A DNA stretch of 64,000 nucleotides. Source: Chitinophagaceae bacterium (GTDB lineage Bacteria; Bacteroidota; Bacteroidia; Chitinophagales; Chitinophagaceae). The notes under the pieces were generated by a model. The model had not been told where the DNA came from. It saw only the letters and a program-made list of their open reading frames with translations, and made no database searches. The translations under genes and the position numbers were made by a program. Of the stretch, positions 41,472 through 50,179 are shown one piece after another. Location of the stretch: assembly GCA_017307755.1 (NCBI GenBank), contig JAFKGQ010000023.1, positions 1-64,000 on the forward strand, given 5' to 3'. Within the stretch, counting starts at the first letter, position 1, and each line of letters opens with the position of its first letter.

Positions 41472-43520
41472 ATGAAAGGGAAGCTTTATTTATTAGCCGT
41501 TTGTCTGGTCATGCTGCAGGGAGTGACGGCCCAATGGCCGGTGCAGGACATGCCGTCTGCCTACCAGGCCTTGTCGTCGGATACAGCCCGGATGCGATGG
41601 CTGGTAAAGGCTATCAACGATTCACTGGACGATGACAGGCTGGAGCCTGTCTATAGTTGGGCCAGAAAAGGATTGGCTTTGTCAGAAGGGGATAAGACGG
41701 ACACCATGAAAGGCATCTTCAATTATTTTATCGGTAAGGCCTTTACTTATAAACTTCTGAAACCCGACAGCGCTGTTGTCTATTATAAAAAGGTATTACC
41801 ATATTTCCCCGACAAGATGCGGAAATATCATGTCTTTGCCCTGCGTGAGCTGATGGATAATTACAGTGAGATGGGAAATAAGGATTCCAGCTTCCGGTAC
41901 CTGGACTCCATAAAGGCCCTCATCGACACCATGCCCGACACTTCCCCCAAAAAGATCACCCTTTCCACGAATATCGCCACCGTCTATCAATGGTTTGGCA
42001 TGTACAAGTCGGCTATCCGCAACTATTATGTGGCTATCAACGGCCACCGGAAGAACGGCAATACCCGCGGTCTGGGCATGGCCCTGGCCAATCTGGCGGA
42101 GCTGTACAATGAATCCGAAGACCTCCCAAAGGCGACGGCCTATGCCAGGGAGGCGCTGGGTTACCTGGCTGACGTAAACATGCCTTTTATAAAGACAGCC
42201 AGCAATCTGGCATCTTATTACACCGATCTCGGGAAATTTGATTCCGCCTTTTTCTATCTGGAAAGATCGAATAAAGTGGCTGGTACCATCAACGACAGCG
42301 CACAGATCTATACAAACCAGTACCTGCTGGCCAATATTTATCTGGGGCAAAAGAAGTTTGATGCTGCGCGTGTCCTTCTTGAAAAGAACATCGCGGCGTT
42401 AAAGTCCGGTGACAGCTGGTTCAACCTCACCCAGACCTGGCTGAGCCTGGCGCATCTTGACACAAGTCTGTATGCCTACGGTCCGGCCCGGGAGCATCTG
42501 TTAAAAGCGCTGGCATTGGCCCGGCGCAATCAGCAGAGCGGATTGATCATGCTGGCCCTCTCAGATCTCACCACCGTGAGCGCAAAGCTGCATGATTACC
42601 AAAAAGCCTATGAATACCAGCAGGAATTGTTATTGCGCAAGGATTCCCTGGCCGATGAAAAGACAAAAATAAGCCTGGCCGACATGGAAGTCAACTACCA
42701 GACACAGCAGAAAGAGGAGCAGATACGACTGCTGCGGCAGGACAATGACATCAAGGACCTGCAGCTGTTGAGCAACCGGCGCCGTCTGCTGATCTATATC
42801 CTTCTTTTTGCGGCAGTATCGATAACCCTGGGTGTTGTCTTTTATCAACGGAACCTTCGCAATAAGATAAGGGCAGAGAAGATAAGGTCCGAACTGGAGA
42901 CAAAGGTGCTCCGGCTTCAAATGAACCCTCACTTCATCTTCAATAGCCTCAACAGCATCGAGAACTTTATCATGCGCAACGAGAAACGTCCCGCCATCGA
43001 TTATCTCAATAAATTTGCCTGTCTGATACGGATCATCCTGGACAGCAGCACGTCGGAGGTAGTGCCGATAGATAGGGATATGGAGGCCTTACAACTGTAT
43101 GTGGACCTGGAACAGCTGCGTTTTGACCATAAGTTCAGCTATCAGGCAATGATCGATCCGGCTTTGCTGGGCGGCGACTACCGGGCCCCCGCGCTGCTTA
43201 TACAGCCGTATGTTGAAAACGCCATCCTGCATGGACTGGCCAACAGCGAAGAAGACGACCTTTGTCTGATGGTGACGGCCACCCTGGAAAATGACAAGAT
43301 CAAATATGTGATACAGGACAATGGCGTAGGACGGGAAAAGTCAAAAGAATATGTGCGGAAGAACAGACCTTACCACCGCAGCATGGGACTGGCTATTACG
43401 GAGGACAGGATCCATATCTTTAACAACACACAAGAAAGGGCAGTGACGATCACCGACCTGTATCGTGCCGACAGAAGTGCCGGAGGGACCCGGGTTGAGA
43501 TCATTCTTAATGCAATGTAA
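41472..43520 (+). CDS. TPR-containing LytS-type sensor histidine kinase
   Basis: The 682-residue protein starts at the ATG at 41472, which follows a purine-rich GAGAGG and gives a signal peptide (..MLQGVTAQ). A longer frame begins at 41388 without one. The periplasmic part is a set of TPR repeats (about 60-390). A coiled linker precedes one TM (RRLLIYILLFAAVSITLGVVF, about 437-457), then the His_kinase domain with phospho-His in NPHFIFNSLNSIENF and the ATP-binding VIQDNGVGREKS. TPRs on the outside suggest sensing by protein contact. The response regulator gene starts one base after its stop. Confidence 0.93.
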   Translation: MKGKLYLLAVCLVMLQGVTAQWPVQDMPSAYQALSSDTARMRWLVKAINDSLDDDRLEPVYSWARKGLALSEGDKTDTMKGIFNYFIGKAFTYKLLKPDSAVVYYKKVLPYFPDKMRKYHVFALRELMDNYSEMGNKDSSFRYLDSIKALIDTMPDTSPKKITLSTNIATVYQWFGMYKSAIRNYYVAINGHRKNGNTRGLGMALANLAELYNESEDLPKATAYAREALGYLADVNMPFIKTASNLASYYTDLGKFDSAFFYLERSNKVAGTINDSAQIYTNQYLLANIYLGQKKFDAARVLLEKNIAALKSGDSWFNLTQTWLSLAHLDTSLYAYGPAREHLLKALALARRNQQSGLIMLALSDLTTVSAKLHDYQKAYEYQQELLLRKDSLADEKTKISLADMEVNYQTQQKEEQIRLLRQDNDIKDLQLLSNRRRLLIYILLFAAVSITLGVVFYQRNLRNKIRAEKIRSELETKVLRLQMNPHFIFNSLNSIENFIMRNEKRPAIDYLNKFACLIRIILDSSTSEVVPIDRDMEALQLYVDLEQLRFDHKFSYQAMIDPALLGGDYRAPALLIQPYVENAILHGLANSEEDDLCLMVTATLENDKIKYVIQDNGVGREKSKEYVRKNRPYHRSMGLAITEDRIHIFNNTQERAVTITDLYRADRSAGGTRVEIILNAM

Positions 43521-43521
43521 G

Positions 43522-44271
43522 ATGGAACCATTAAAAGCCATATTAGTAGATGATGAGCTCAGCAGTTTGCAGAACCTGGAGCAAAAGCTGACCGAATTTT
43601 GCCCGGATATAGCCATTGTCGCCACTACGAGAAGGCCCGAGGAGGCCATCCAGCTTATCCGGCAGCATCGGCCGGATGTCGTTTTTCTGGACATCGAAAT
43701 GCCCCGGATGAACGGGTTCCTGATGTTGGATGAGCTGGGTGAACTGGGCTTCGAGATCATTTTTACCACCGCCTATAACCATTATGCAGTGGATGCCATC
43801 CGTATCAGCGCTTTTGATTATCTTATGAAACCCGTGGCTATCAAGGATCTGCAAGGCGCGGTAGAAAGGCTGTCCCGTCAGCGGCAGGTACAGACAAAGG
43901 ATAAACTGGATGTATTACGACAATCCCTGGGGTCCGTCAGAAGCCAGGAGGAAAAGATCGCCGTACCTACCGCGGAAGGGTTGGAGTTCATCCCTATCAA
44001 GGATATCCTGCACATTGAATCCAGCTCGAATTACTCCCGGCTCTTCTTTCTGGAAGGGAAGTCCATTCTGGTGACAAGGCTGTTAAAAGAATTCGAGGAC
44101 CTGCTGTTGCCGTATCATTTTTTCAGGGTGCATAATTCCCATCTCATCAACCTAAAACATATCAAACGTTATATCCGGGGTGAAGGTGGACAGGTCGTGA
44201 TGCAGAACGGAGATGTCATCGACGTATCGCGCCGGAAAAAGGATGAATTCCTCAAGCTCATTGTCACCTGA
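43522..44271 (+). CDS. LytTR-family response regulator
   Basis: The 249-residue protein has a receiver domain (ILVDDELSSLQN, phospho-Asp in DVVFLDIEMPRMNGF, Thr in FTTAYNHYA, Lys in YLMKPV). A LytTR DNA-binding domain of about 100 residues follows (IPIKDILHIESSSNYSRLFF, HFFRVHNSHLINLKHIKRY, VIDVSRRKKDEFLKLI). It forms a classic LytS/LytTR pair with the kinase, with a one-base gap. A longer frame from 43465 overlaps the kinase and lacks similarity. It binds direct repeats upstream of its targets; none was found here. Confidence 0.94.
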   Translation: MEPLKAILVDDELSSLQNLEQKLTEFCPDIAIVATTRRPEEAIQLIRQHRPDVVFLDIEMPRMNGFLMLDELGELGFEIIFTTAYNHYAVDAIRISAFDYLMKPVAIKDLQGAVERLSRQRQVQTKDKLDVLRQSLGSVRSQEEKIAVPTAEGLEFIPIKDILHIESSSNYSRLFFLEGKSILVTRLLKEFEDLLLPYHFFRVHNSHLINLKHIKRYIRGEGGQVVMQNGDVIDVSRRKKDEFLKLIVT

Positions 44272-44273
44272 AA

Positions 44274-44798
44274 CTATTTTTCACTAAGCGCTTTCAGCTG
44301 ACCAAGTCCTTTGGTAAAATCCCTGTTCAGATTTTTTTCGATGACACCGAACAGTTTGAGGATATTCATGGGATAGGGGGTGGAGCTGGCGATGCCCCAG
44401 GTGGCCCTGGTCGTTCCCCGCTCGTGCTCCAGTCTGATCCAGGCATCTCCGACACCTGCAAAGGGCCGGATAAAATTGATACGGCTGGTCATTTCGGTAT
44501 TTTCTTTTACCCCCGTGATGGTCTGGTTGCCGGCGCCAACGTTCTTCTCGGCGCTATCCCAGGCATAAGCAGCGCCGGGTGCGCCGTCCGTACCCGTATA
44601 TTCCTGGCGAACGTTGGGGTCCCTGTCCAGCCATGGGTTCCAGCGGTTGATCGCATGCAGGGAATTTGTGTTCTGCCAGACTTTTTCGATAGGAGCATTG
44701 ATAAGAACGGATCTCTCAAACTGCCATTTGGTACCCACCAGGGCCGCCACCAGCAGGAATAGCAGGATGATCCCGATAATGATATAAACAGCAAGCAT
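44274..44798 (-). CDS. SRPBCC-family membrane-anchored protein
   Basis: The 174-residue protein has one N-terminal membrane helix (residues 2-22), then an SRPBCC/polyketide-cyclase-like helix-grip domain: FERSVLINAPIEKVWQNTNSLHAINRWNPW, then YAWDSAEKNVGAGNQTI, and a C-terminal long helix NILKLFGVIEKNLNRDFTKGL. This fold makes a hydrophobic pocket for lipid-like ligands. No catalytic residues stand out. It converges on the response regulator, two bases from its stop. Confidence 0.8.
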   Translation of the reverse strand: MLAVYIIIGIILLFLLVAALVGTKWQFERSVLINAPIEKVWQNTNSLHAINRWNPWLDRDPNVRQEYTGTDGAPGAAYAWDSAEKNVGAGNQTITGVKENTEMTSRINFIRPFAGVGDAWIRLEHERGTTRATWGIASSTPYPMNILKLFGVIEKNLNRDFTKGLGQLKALSEK

Positions 44799-44841
44799 AG
44801 TAGTGGTGTTTATATAAATATATAAAATATTCCGGATGGAT

Positions 44842-45699
44842 CTATGCCGCGGCGATACCTTGTATATTCTTCCTGAACTGCGTGGGGGTGATCCCCTTGT
44901 ACTTCTTAAAGGTCTTTGTCAGATGGCTTTCATCCGTAAAACCCAGCTCATCAGCTATTTCATTCAATCTCATATCGCTGTGGCGCAGCCTGGCCTCCAC
45001 CAGTGAAAGTTTGTAATGGATGATGTATTGCTGCAGGTTCTCTCCCGCCTCTTTTTTAAAATATTCACCCACATAATGGAGGGAGATGTTAAAATGGGCC
45101 GCGAGATGTTCCGCCTTTAGTTTGGAGGGGTCGTATATGTTCTGATGGATATAGTTGATGATCCGGAGGGCAGTATTATCCGTTCGCTTATCCATATAAT
45201 CCCCGCTGATATTTCTTGCCACCAGGGTGATCAGGGTATTTATCAGCTGCTGGACCAGCTCTTTCTGCAGGAGCTGTCCTTCTGCATATTCCTTGAGAAG
45301 CGCTTCTATCACCGCCCTGGCCAGGGGTTTGTCATGCAGGTTCTGAATGATACAGCCATTGCTGTGATTGTTCTCAAAGATATATTCCAGCTTATGTATC
45401 CATTGTCCCAGAGGATTGCGCTCATCTTTTACCATCTGCCCCTGCAGATAAATGTTGTTAAAGCGGATGAACAAAAAGGAGGTGAATTCCTTTACCACGA
45501 AATAATGTGTGTCCATCGGTCTTAGCAGAAAAAGATTGTTTGCCATATAAGGGAACACATTGCCATTTACGTTATGGGTGCCTTCCCCGGATACGATATA
45601 TACCAGTTCGAAATAACTGTGTTTGTGTGTCTTCAATGGACAGTCGCCCGAGGCAACAACCTCGATGCCAAAAGGTTGGAACAAGTGTTCTGTATGCAT
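44842..45699 (-). CDS. AraC-family transcriptional regulator (cupin type)
   Basis: The 285-residue protein has an N-terminal AraC-cupin (HKHSYFELVYIVSGEGTHNVNGNVF, FLLRPMDTHYFVV) and a C-terminal double HTH (LKAEHLAAHFNISLHYVGEYFKKEAGENLQQYI and LNEIADELGFTDESHLTKTFKKYKGITPTQFRKNI). It is divergent from the NADP-dependent oxidoreductase gene across 92 bases and is the natural candidate to regulate it. The His-rich cupin (HKHSYFE) suggests ligand sensing. It has no clear promoter. Confidence 0.92.
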   Translation of the reverse strand: MHTEHLFQPFGIEVVASGDCPLKTHKHSYFELVYIVSGEGTHNVNGNVFPYMANNLFLLRPMDTHYFVVKEFTSFLFIRFNNIYLQGQMVKDERNPLGQWIHKLEYIFENNHSNGCIIQNLHDKPLARAVIEALLKEYAEGQLLQKELVQQLINTLITLVARNISGDYMDKRTDNTALRIINYIHQNIYDPSKLKAEHLAAHFNISLHYVGEYFKKEAGENLQQYIIHYKLSLVEARLRHSDMRLNEIADELGFTDESHLTKTFKKYKGITPTQFRKNIQGIAAA

Positions 45700-45791
45700 A
45701 ACCTAAAAAACTACAGGATAATCCCCAAATTATACAAGGGTTGCACCGGGTGGCCGGCAGACCTTTGTCAAACAATAAAGATAATAAATCT

Positions 45792-46748
45792 ATGAAGGCA
45801 ATAACACTTTCGAAGAACGGAGATATCGAAAACCTTATTGTAAAAGAGGTAGCCCGTCCCAACCTGCAGCCGGGCGAAGTATTGATACAGACAAAAGCTT
45901 TGTCCGTCAACCCTGTGGATAATTTTGTGCGGGCATACAGCCAGGCAATGGAAACTTATCTGCAACCCGTGCCCGGCGAGGATATCATCATCGGGTGGGA
46001 TGTGGCCGGTGTGGTGACGGAGACGGGTGCAGCCGTAAAAGGCCTTAAAAAAGGAGATGAGGTATTCGGGTTGATAAAATTCCCCGGCAATGGCAAGGGA
46101 TATGCCGGGTATGTGGCAGCCCCGGCGGACCAGCTGGCGTCCAAACCATCCAATATCTCTTTTGAAGAAGCCGCTGCCGCGACGCTGGCAGCCCTGACGG
46201 CCTGGCAATCGCTGGTCACTTATGGGAAAGTACAAAAAGGAGAAAAGGTATTGATACATGCCGCGGCGGGCGGGGTCGGGCATTTTGCCGTACAACTGGC
46301 GAAATACCTGGGCGCCTATGTCATCGGCACGGCATCCGGCGCCAACAGAGAGTTTGTGCTGTCGCTGGGGGCAGACGAGTTCATCGATTATACAAAGGAA
46401 AAGTTTGAGGAAAAAATAAAGGATGCCGACCTGGTGCTCGACCCCATTGCGGGTGACCATGTGTTGCGGAGCCTGGATGCCGTAAGACCCGGTGGTCGGG
46501 TCATTACCCTGCTATCCTATTTTGAAGGTCCCATTGCAGAGAAGGCCCGGGCAAAAGACATATTTACGCACAGGCTGGATGTCGTTTCGAATGGCGAGGA
46601 CCAGCGGCATATTGCCGCATTGTTGGAAAAAGGGGCGCTACGGACCCGTATATCGGAGACATTCTCTTTTGATGAAATGGGCAAGGCGCATCAGCAGATA
46701 GCTACGGGTAAGACCCGAGGGAAGATCGCAGTGAAAGTGGATTTTTAA
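45792..46748 (+). CDS. Zinc-independent quinone-oxidoreductase-like NADP-dependent alcohol dehydrogenase (MDR family)
   Basis: The 318-residue protein is an MDR-superfamily enzyme with an N-terminal GroES-like domain (LSVNPVDNFVRAY, GWDVAGVVTETG, GDEVFGLI). The Rossmann domain has HAAAGGVGHFAVQLAKYLGA. The structural-zinc Cys cluster and catalytic Cys/His are absent, so it belongs with quinone oxidoreductases. It probably reduces alpha,beta-unsaturated carbonyls or quinones with NADPH as detoxification. A -7-like GACCTTTG with TTG 16 bases upstream lies near 45741-45767. The start is the ATG at 45792; a longer frame runs from 45741. It overlaps the convergent AraC gene by four bases. Confidence 0.92.
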   Translation: MKAITLSKNGDIENLIVKEVARPNLQPGEVLIQTKALSVNPVDNFVRAYSQAMETYLQPVPGEDIIIGWDVAGVVTETGAAVKGLKKGDEVFGLIKFPGNGKGYAGYVAAPADQLASKPSNISFEEAAAATLAALTAWQSLVTYGKVQKGEKVLIHAAAGGVGHFAVQLAKYLGAYVIGTASGANREFVLSLGADEFIDYTKEKFEEKIKDADLVLDPIAGDHVLRSLDAVRPGGRVITLLSYFEGPIAEKARAKDIFTHRLDVVSNGEDQRHIAALLEKGALRTRISETFSFDEMGKAHQQIATGKTRGKIAVKVDF

Positions 46749-47503
46749 ACATCCGGCATATTCTTCAGGTATTCCCTGGGACTGCGATGGGTGAACTCCT
46801 TGAATACGCGTATAAAATGACTGGGGTCCGCGTAATCATGTTCATAGGCGAGATCTGCAAGCCGGGAGAATTTCCCCTGGTTGAGCTGACGGAATGCGGC
46901 ATCAAACTGGCAGATCTTGCGGAACATTTTTGGGGAAAGCCCGACGTGTGATTCGAACATACGCTGAAAGGTCCTTTCCGTGACACAAAGTTCGCGCTGA
47001 AGATCCTGCAGGGATATCAGCCCCTTCGCCATCTGTATGGCGTTGGTGGCATAAGCGACAGCGTTATGTACGCCGGCGTGGCTGCCGGCAGCCAGTTTCA
47101 GTACATATTCATCCATCAGCTGCAAGCGTTCGCTTAAGACAGCCGTATCCTGCAGGGGTTGTAACAGACTCATTTTCCCCGCGGGTAAGAGGAGAGACAA
47201 ATCGATCCTCTTATCCGTCATTTCTTTTGCGTCAAATCCAAAGAAAGCCTTCAGGACAGGCGGGTAAAGAAAATAGGCGATGATGGTAACATGTCCGTCA
47301 GCATTGAATTCCACAGGCTGAACAGTCTGTCCATAAAGCAACAGTTCATCCTTCTCTCCAGTAGACTGAAAAACAATACCCGGATGACCATTGGCTATCA
47401 ACGGTATCACCAAATCCCCTGGCAACCGGGGCTCCCATAGCACGACCCTGTAACGTACATATGCGGCTATGGCCGGTGGCGGTAAAAGAAACTGTGTTTG
47501 CAT
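46745..47503 (-). CDS. AraC-family regulator, DUF6597-type
   Basis: The 252-residue protein starts with the DUF6597 sensor (MQTQFLLPPPAIAAYVRYRV, VIPLIANGHPGIVFQ, IAYFLYPPVLKAFFG). It ends with the AraC HTH pair (LQRELCVTERTFQRMFESHVGLSPKMFRKI and LADLAYEHDYADPSHFIRVFKEFTHRSPREYL). Such proteins commonly regulate neighbouring stress or detoxification genes. It is upstream of no clear operon; the MFS exporter gene lies behind it in the same direction (its end at 47516 is 12 bases from this start). Confidence 0.88.
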   Translation of the reverse strand: MQTQFLLPPPAIAAYVRYRVVLWEPRLPGDLVIPLIANGHPGIVFQSTGEKDELLLYGQTVQPVEFNADGHVTIIAYFLYPPVLKAFFGFDAKEMTDKRIDLSLLLPAGKMSLLQPLQDTAVLSERLQLMDEYVLKLAAGSHAGVHNAVAYATNAIQMAKGLISLQDLQRELCVTERTFQRMFESHVGLSPKMFRKICQFDAAFRQLNQGKFSRLADLAYEHDYADPSHFIRVFKEFTHRSPREYLKNMPDV

Positions 47504-47515
47504 GGGTAAGGCAAT

Positions 47516-48712
47516 TTATGAATAAATCTTCTTATTCCTATAGGCACTACTCATCGTAAGCAAGGCGCCAAACAGGACGATGAGCGCTCCTATCAAAGGA
47601 GTGGCCCGGAGGCCCAGGGCTTGCGTATTCAGGATCAGCCCGCCCACGTAGGAGCCGATGGCTACACCCAGGTTGAAGGCAGAGATATTCAGGGATGATG
47701 CGATCTCCTCTGTTCCGGGCAGGTATTTTTCCGAAAGCTGCACGATATACAGCTGTAGTCCCGGTACTGTTGCAAAAGACAGGCCACCCATCACAAACAA
47801 GGTAATGACGGCAGGTATCTTATAGGCGACTGTAAAGCTGAACAGCAGCAGGATAATTGTCTGCAGAAAAAACAGCCGGACCAGGGTCTTTACGGGGTGG
47901 GTATTGGACAATTTCCCTCCCGCCAGGTTCCCCAGGGCAATGGCCAATCCATATATCAACAGCAGGATACTGACCGAGGCGGCAGGGAATCCCGTAATAT
48001 TTTCCAACAGGCTTGCCATATAAGTGAAGGGCACAAAGGTACCGCCATAGCCAAAGGCTGTAATAGCCAGGACGGTGAGGATACGGCCGTTGCCCAGCAC
48101 TTTCAACTGGTGTTTTAGTTTCAGCGGGGTAGGGGTTCTGATATCGGAAGGCACCAACGCCAGGGTGGCCGTACATCCGATGGCTCCCAACAGGGCTACA
48201 CCCAAAAAGGTAGCCCTCCATCCAAAATGTTGTCCTATAAAAGTACCTAATGGTACGCCGGCGATGATGGCAATGGTCAACCCCGCAAACATGATCGCAA
48301 TGGCAGTCGCTTTTTTATCAGGAGGTACGACCGTGGCGGCAATAGTGGCTCCGACACCAAAAAAAGTGGCATGAGCAAATCCTGAGAGGAAACGGGCGAT
48401 GAGCAGCATGGCAAAATCCGTGGCCAGTGCCGAGGCGATATGTCCGGCGATAAACAGCATCATGAGGCCGGCCAGCAAAGGTTTGCGGGGTACTTTACCC
48501 GTCAGGACTGTGAGCAGGGGACCGCCGATGGCTACCCCCATGGCATAAATGCTGACCAGGGCTCCGGAGGCAGCGACACTAACCCCCAGGCTTTGGGCGA
48601 TGGTAGGCAGGATACCCACGGCCACAAATTCGGTGGTGCCGATGGCAAATGCGCTGATAGTAAGGGCCCAGAGGGCGGGATGTAAGGTACTGCTGAGTGT
48701 TTTGTATTTCAT
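47516..48712 (-). CDS. DHA1-type MFS transporter
   Basis: The 398-residue protein has 12 predicted membrane segments. Family signatures include ISAFAIGTTEFVAVGILP (TM1), GVAIGGPLLTVLTGKVPRKPLL (motif A-like loop), and the AraJ/YdhP-type sequences FLSGFAHATFFGVGATIAATVV and GVALLGAIGCTATLAL. It resembles sugar-efflux and drug-efflux DHA1 proteins, exporting a small molecule with H+. A -7 element sits four bases before its start. It is divergent from a LysR regulator, the usual arrangement for an inducible exporter. The AraC gene follows it by 12 bases. Confidence 0.93.
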   Translation of the reverse strand: MKYKTLSSTLHPALWALTISAFAIGTTEFVAVGILPTIAQSLGVSVAASGALVSIYAMGVAIGGPLLTVLTGKVPRKPLLAGLMMLFIAGHIASALATDFAMLLIARFLSGFAHATFFGVGATIAATVVPPDKKATAIAIMFAGLTIAIIAGVPLGTFIGQHFGWRATFLGVALLGAIGCTATLALVPSDIRTPTPLKLKHQLKVLGNGRILTVLAITAFGYGGTFVPFTYMASLLENITGFPAASVSILLLIYGLAIALGNLAGGKLSNTHPVKTLVRLFFLQTIILLLFSFTVAYKIPAVITLFVMGGLSFATVPGLQLYIVQLSEKYLPGTEEIASSLNISAFNLGVAIGSYVGGLILNTQALGLRATPLIGALIVLFGALLTMSSAYRNKKIYS

Positions 48713-48716
48713 GGGG

Positions 48717-48724
48717 CAAAATTA
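48717..48724 (-). promoter_or_regulatory. Bacteroidota -7 element of the DHA1 MFS gene
   Basis: On the minus strand TAATTTTG matches TAnnTTTG exactly and ends four bases before the start codon at 48712. The rest of the 77-base divergent region includes a 12-bp A/T palindrome (AATTATATAATT, 48747-48758) that may serve the LysR protein. Confidence 0.45.
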
Positions 48725-48789
48725 TTTCTGGCATATCTATAAACATAATTATATAATTTTATCCTATCAATCATTAAAATAATAGGTCA

Positions 48790-49692
48790 ATGTTACTCAA
48801 CCTGGAATGGTTCCGGACCTTCAAGACCATCTACGAGACGGGATCGCTCACTTCGACGGCGCAAATGCTGTATATATCGCAGCCGGGTGTCAGTCTTCAT
48901 CTCAGCAACCTGGAGTCGTATGTCGGCTACAGGCTGTTTGACAGGATGGCAAGGAAAATGGTGCCTACTGAAAGGGCAAAAGTTTTATATAACTTTATCA
49001 TTGACGGGGTTTCCCGGCTGGAAGAGGCCGAATCGCATTTTCATAAGAGCACGGATACGGACAGGGCCACCATCAGCATCGGCATGTGTATGGAAACCTT
49101 TCAGTTCACGTTGGAGCAATACATTTCTTCCCTGCCTTTTAATGTAAGTATCCGGTTTGGAGAATATCAGGCGATGGAAGAAGGACTCGACAATGGCTCG
49201 CTGGATCTGATCATTACTCCCCGGCAGGGCCAGCAGACGGGGATGGAATACACCGCCTTTTCCAGGGAGCGGATCGTCCTGGTCAGTGGGGGACAGCAGG
49301 ATAGCAAGGTCTTCGGACAGCTGATCAAAAAAGGTGAGTATGATGAGGCGGAAAAATGGCTAAAACAACAGCGATGGTACAGCACGGCCGCCGACATGGA
49401 ACATCTCCGGAAGTTCTGGCATAATAATTTTGACAAACACCCCGATTTCCGGCCTAATTATATTGTACCCAACAAGTGTTCGATCGTCAGGTGCCTCAGC
49501 AATGAAAAGGGCTTTGCCGTCATCCCCGATTTTCTCTGCCGTACTGAGCTGAAGGAAAAGAAACTAAGGTTGATATGGGAGGGAAAGAATATCATGGAGA
49601 ATACGCTCTATTTCGGAAAGAGAAAAAAGACGATGTTTGCCCGGGAGATTACCCTGATCGAGAGCTTTTTTAAACGCCAGTCGATGGTATAA
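48790..49692 (+). CDS. LysR-family transcriptional regulator
   Basis: The 300-residue protein has the LysR wHTH at residues 1-60 (LEWFRTFKTIYETGSLTSTAQMLYISQPGVSLHLSNLE) and a periplasmic-binding-like effector domain (DRATISIGMCMETFQFTLEQY, GSLDLIITPRQG, GFAVIPDFLC). It is divergent from the MFS exporter across 77 bases and probably controls it from this short A/T-rich region. The effector is unknown. Spacing and size match the family exactly. Confidence 0.93.
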   Translation: MLLNLEWFRTFKTIYETGSLTSTAQMLYISQPGVSLHLSNLESYVGYRLFDRMARKMVPTERAKVLYNFIIDGVSRLEEAESHFHKSTDTDRATISIGMCMETFQFTLEQYISSLPFNVSIRFGEYQAMEEGLDNGSLDLIITPRQGQQTGMEYTAFSRERIVLVSGGQQDSKVFGQLIKKGEYDEAEKWLKQQRWYSTAADMEHLRKFWHNNFDKHPDFRPNYIVPNKCSIVRCLSNEKGFAVIPDFLCRTELKEKKLRLIWEGKNIMENTLYFGKRKKTMFAREITLIESFFKRQSMV

Positions 49693-49822
49693 GATAGACG
49701 GGAAGCGGGCTTTCTCCGGACGAACCCCTTCCGACGGTCCCTAAAAAACTTCCGGTGTTTGTCCTATCCCGGAAAGTTCGGTTGTCTACAGTATATACAA
49801 TCACTATTTAAAAAGTATTACC

Positions 49823-50179
49823 ATGAAAGAGTTTGCATTGATCTTCCGAACAAGTACCGACAACGAATTCAAGCCGTCGCCCGCACAGATGCAGGATATC
49901 CTGACCTCCTGGACAAACTGGATGGGGGGTATTGCCGCCAAGAACAGACTGATCGACAAAGGCACCCGGTTGGGGATTGCCGGATCAAAAACCCTTGCAC
50001 CGGGCAACGTGGTCACGGACGGTCCATACACCGAGATAAAGGAATTTATCAATGGGGTCATGTACATCCGTGCCGAAAACATCGACGAGGCGGTGGAGCT
50101 GGCGAAGGGCTGCCCCATGCTGAATGGAGGGGGCAAGGTAGAGATAAGACCGCTGGTAACTTCCGATAATTTCTCATGA
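49823..50179 (+). CDS. DGPF/YCII-domain protein, partner of ECF42 sigma factor
   Basis: The 118-residue protein is a YCII-like ferredoxin-fold protein with the signature VVTDGPYTEIKEF (DGPF-type motif) and AENIDEAVELAKGCPML. In actinobacteria and other phyla, DGPF genes are conserved neighbours of the ECF42 sigma factors and are among their targets. That is the case here: the sigma gene overlaps its stop by ATGA. The biochemical role of DGPF proteins is not known. No promoter was clear upstream. Confidence 0.92.
   Translation: MKEFALIFRTSTDNEFKPSPAQMQDILTSWTNWMGGIAAKNRLIDKGTRLGIAGSKTLAPGNVVTDGPYTEIKEFINGVMYIRAENIDEAVELAKGCPMLNGGGKVEIRPLVTSDNFS

Noticed and set aside
48747..48758. AATTATATAATT palindrome between the MFS and LysR genes
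   Set aside because: It is made only of A and T in an A/T-rich spacer, so chance is likely; mentioned only as a possible LysR site.
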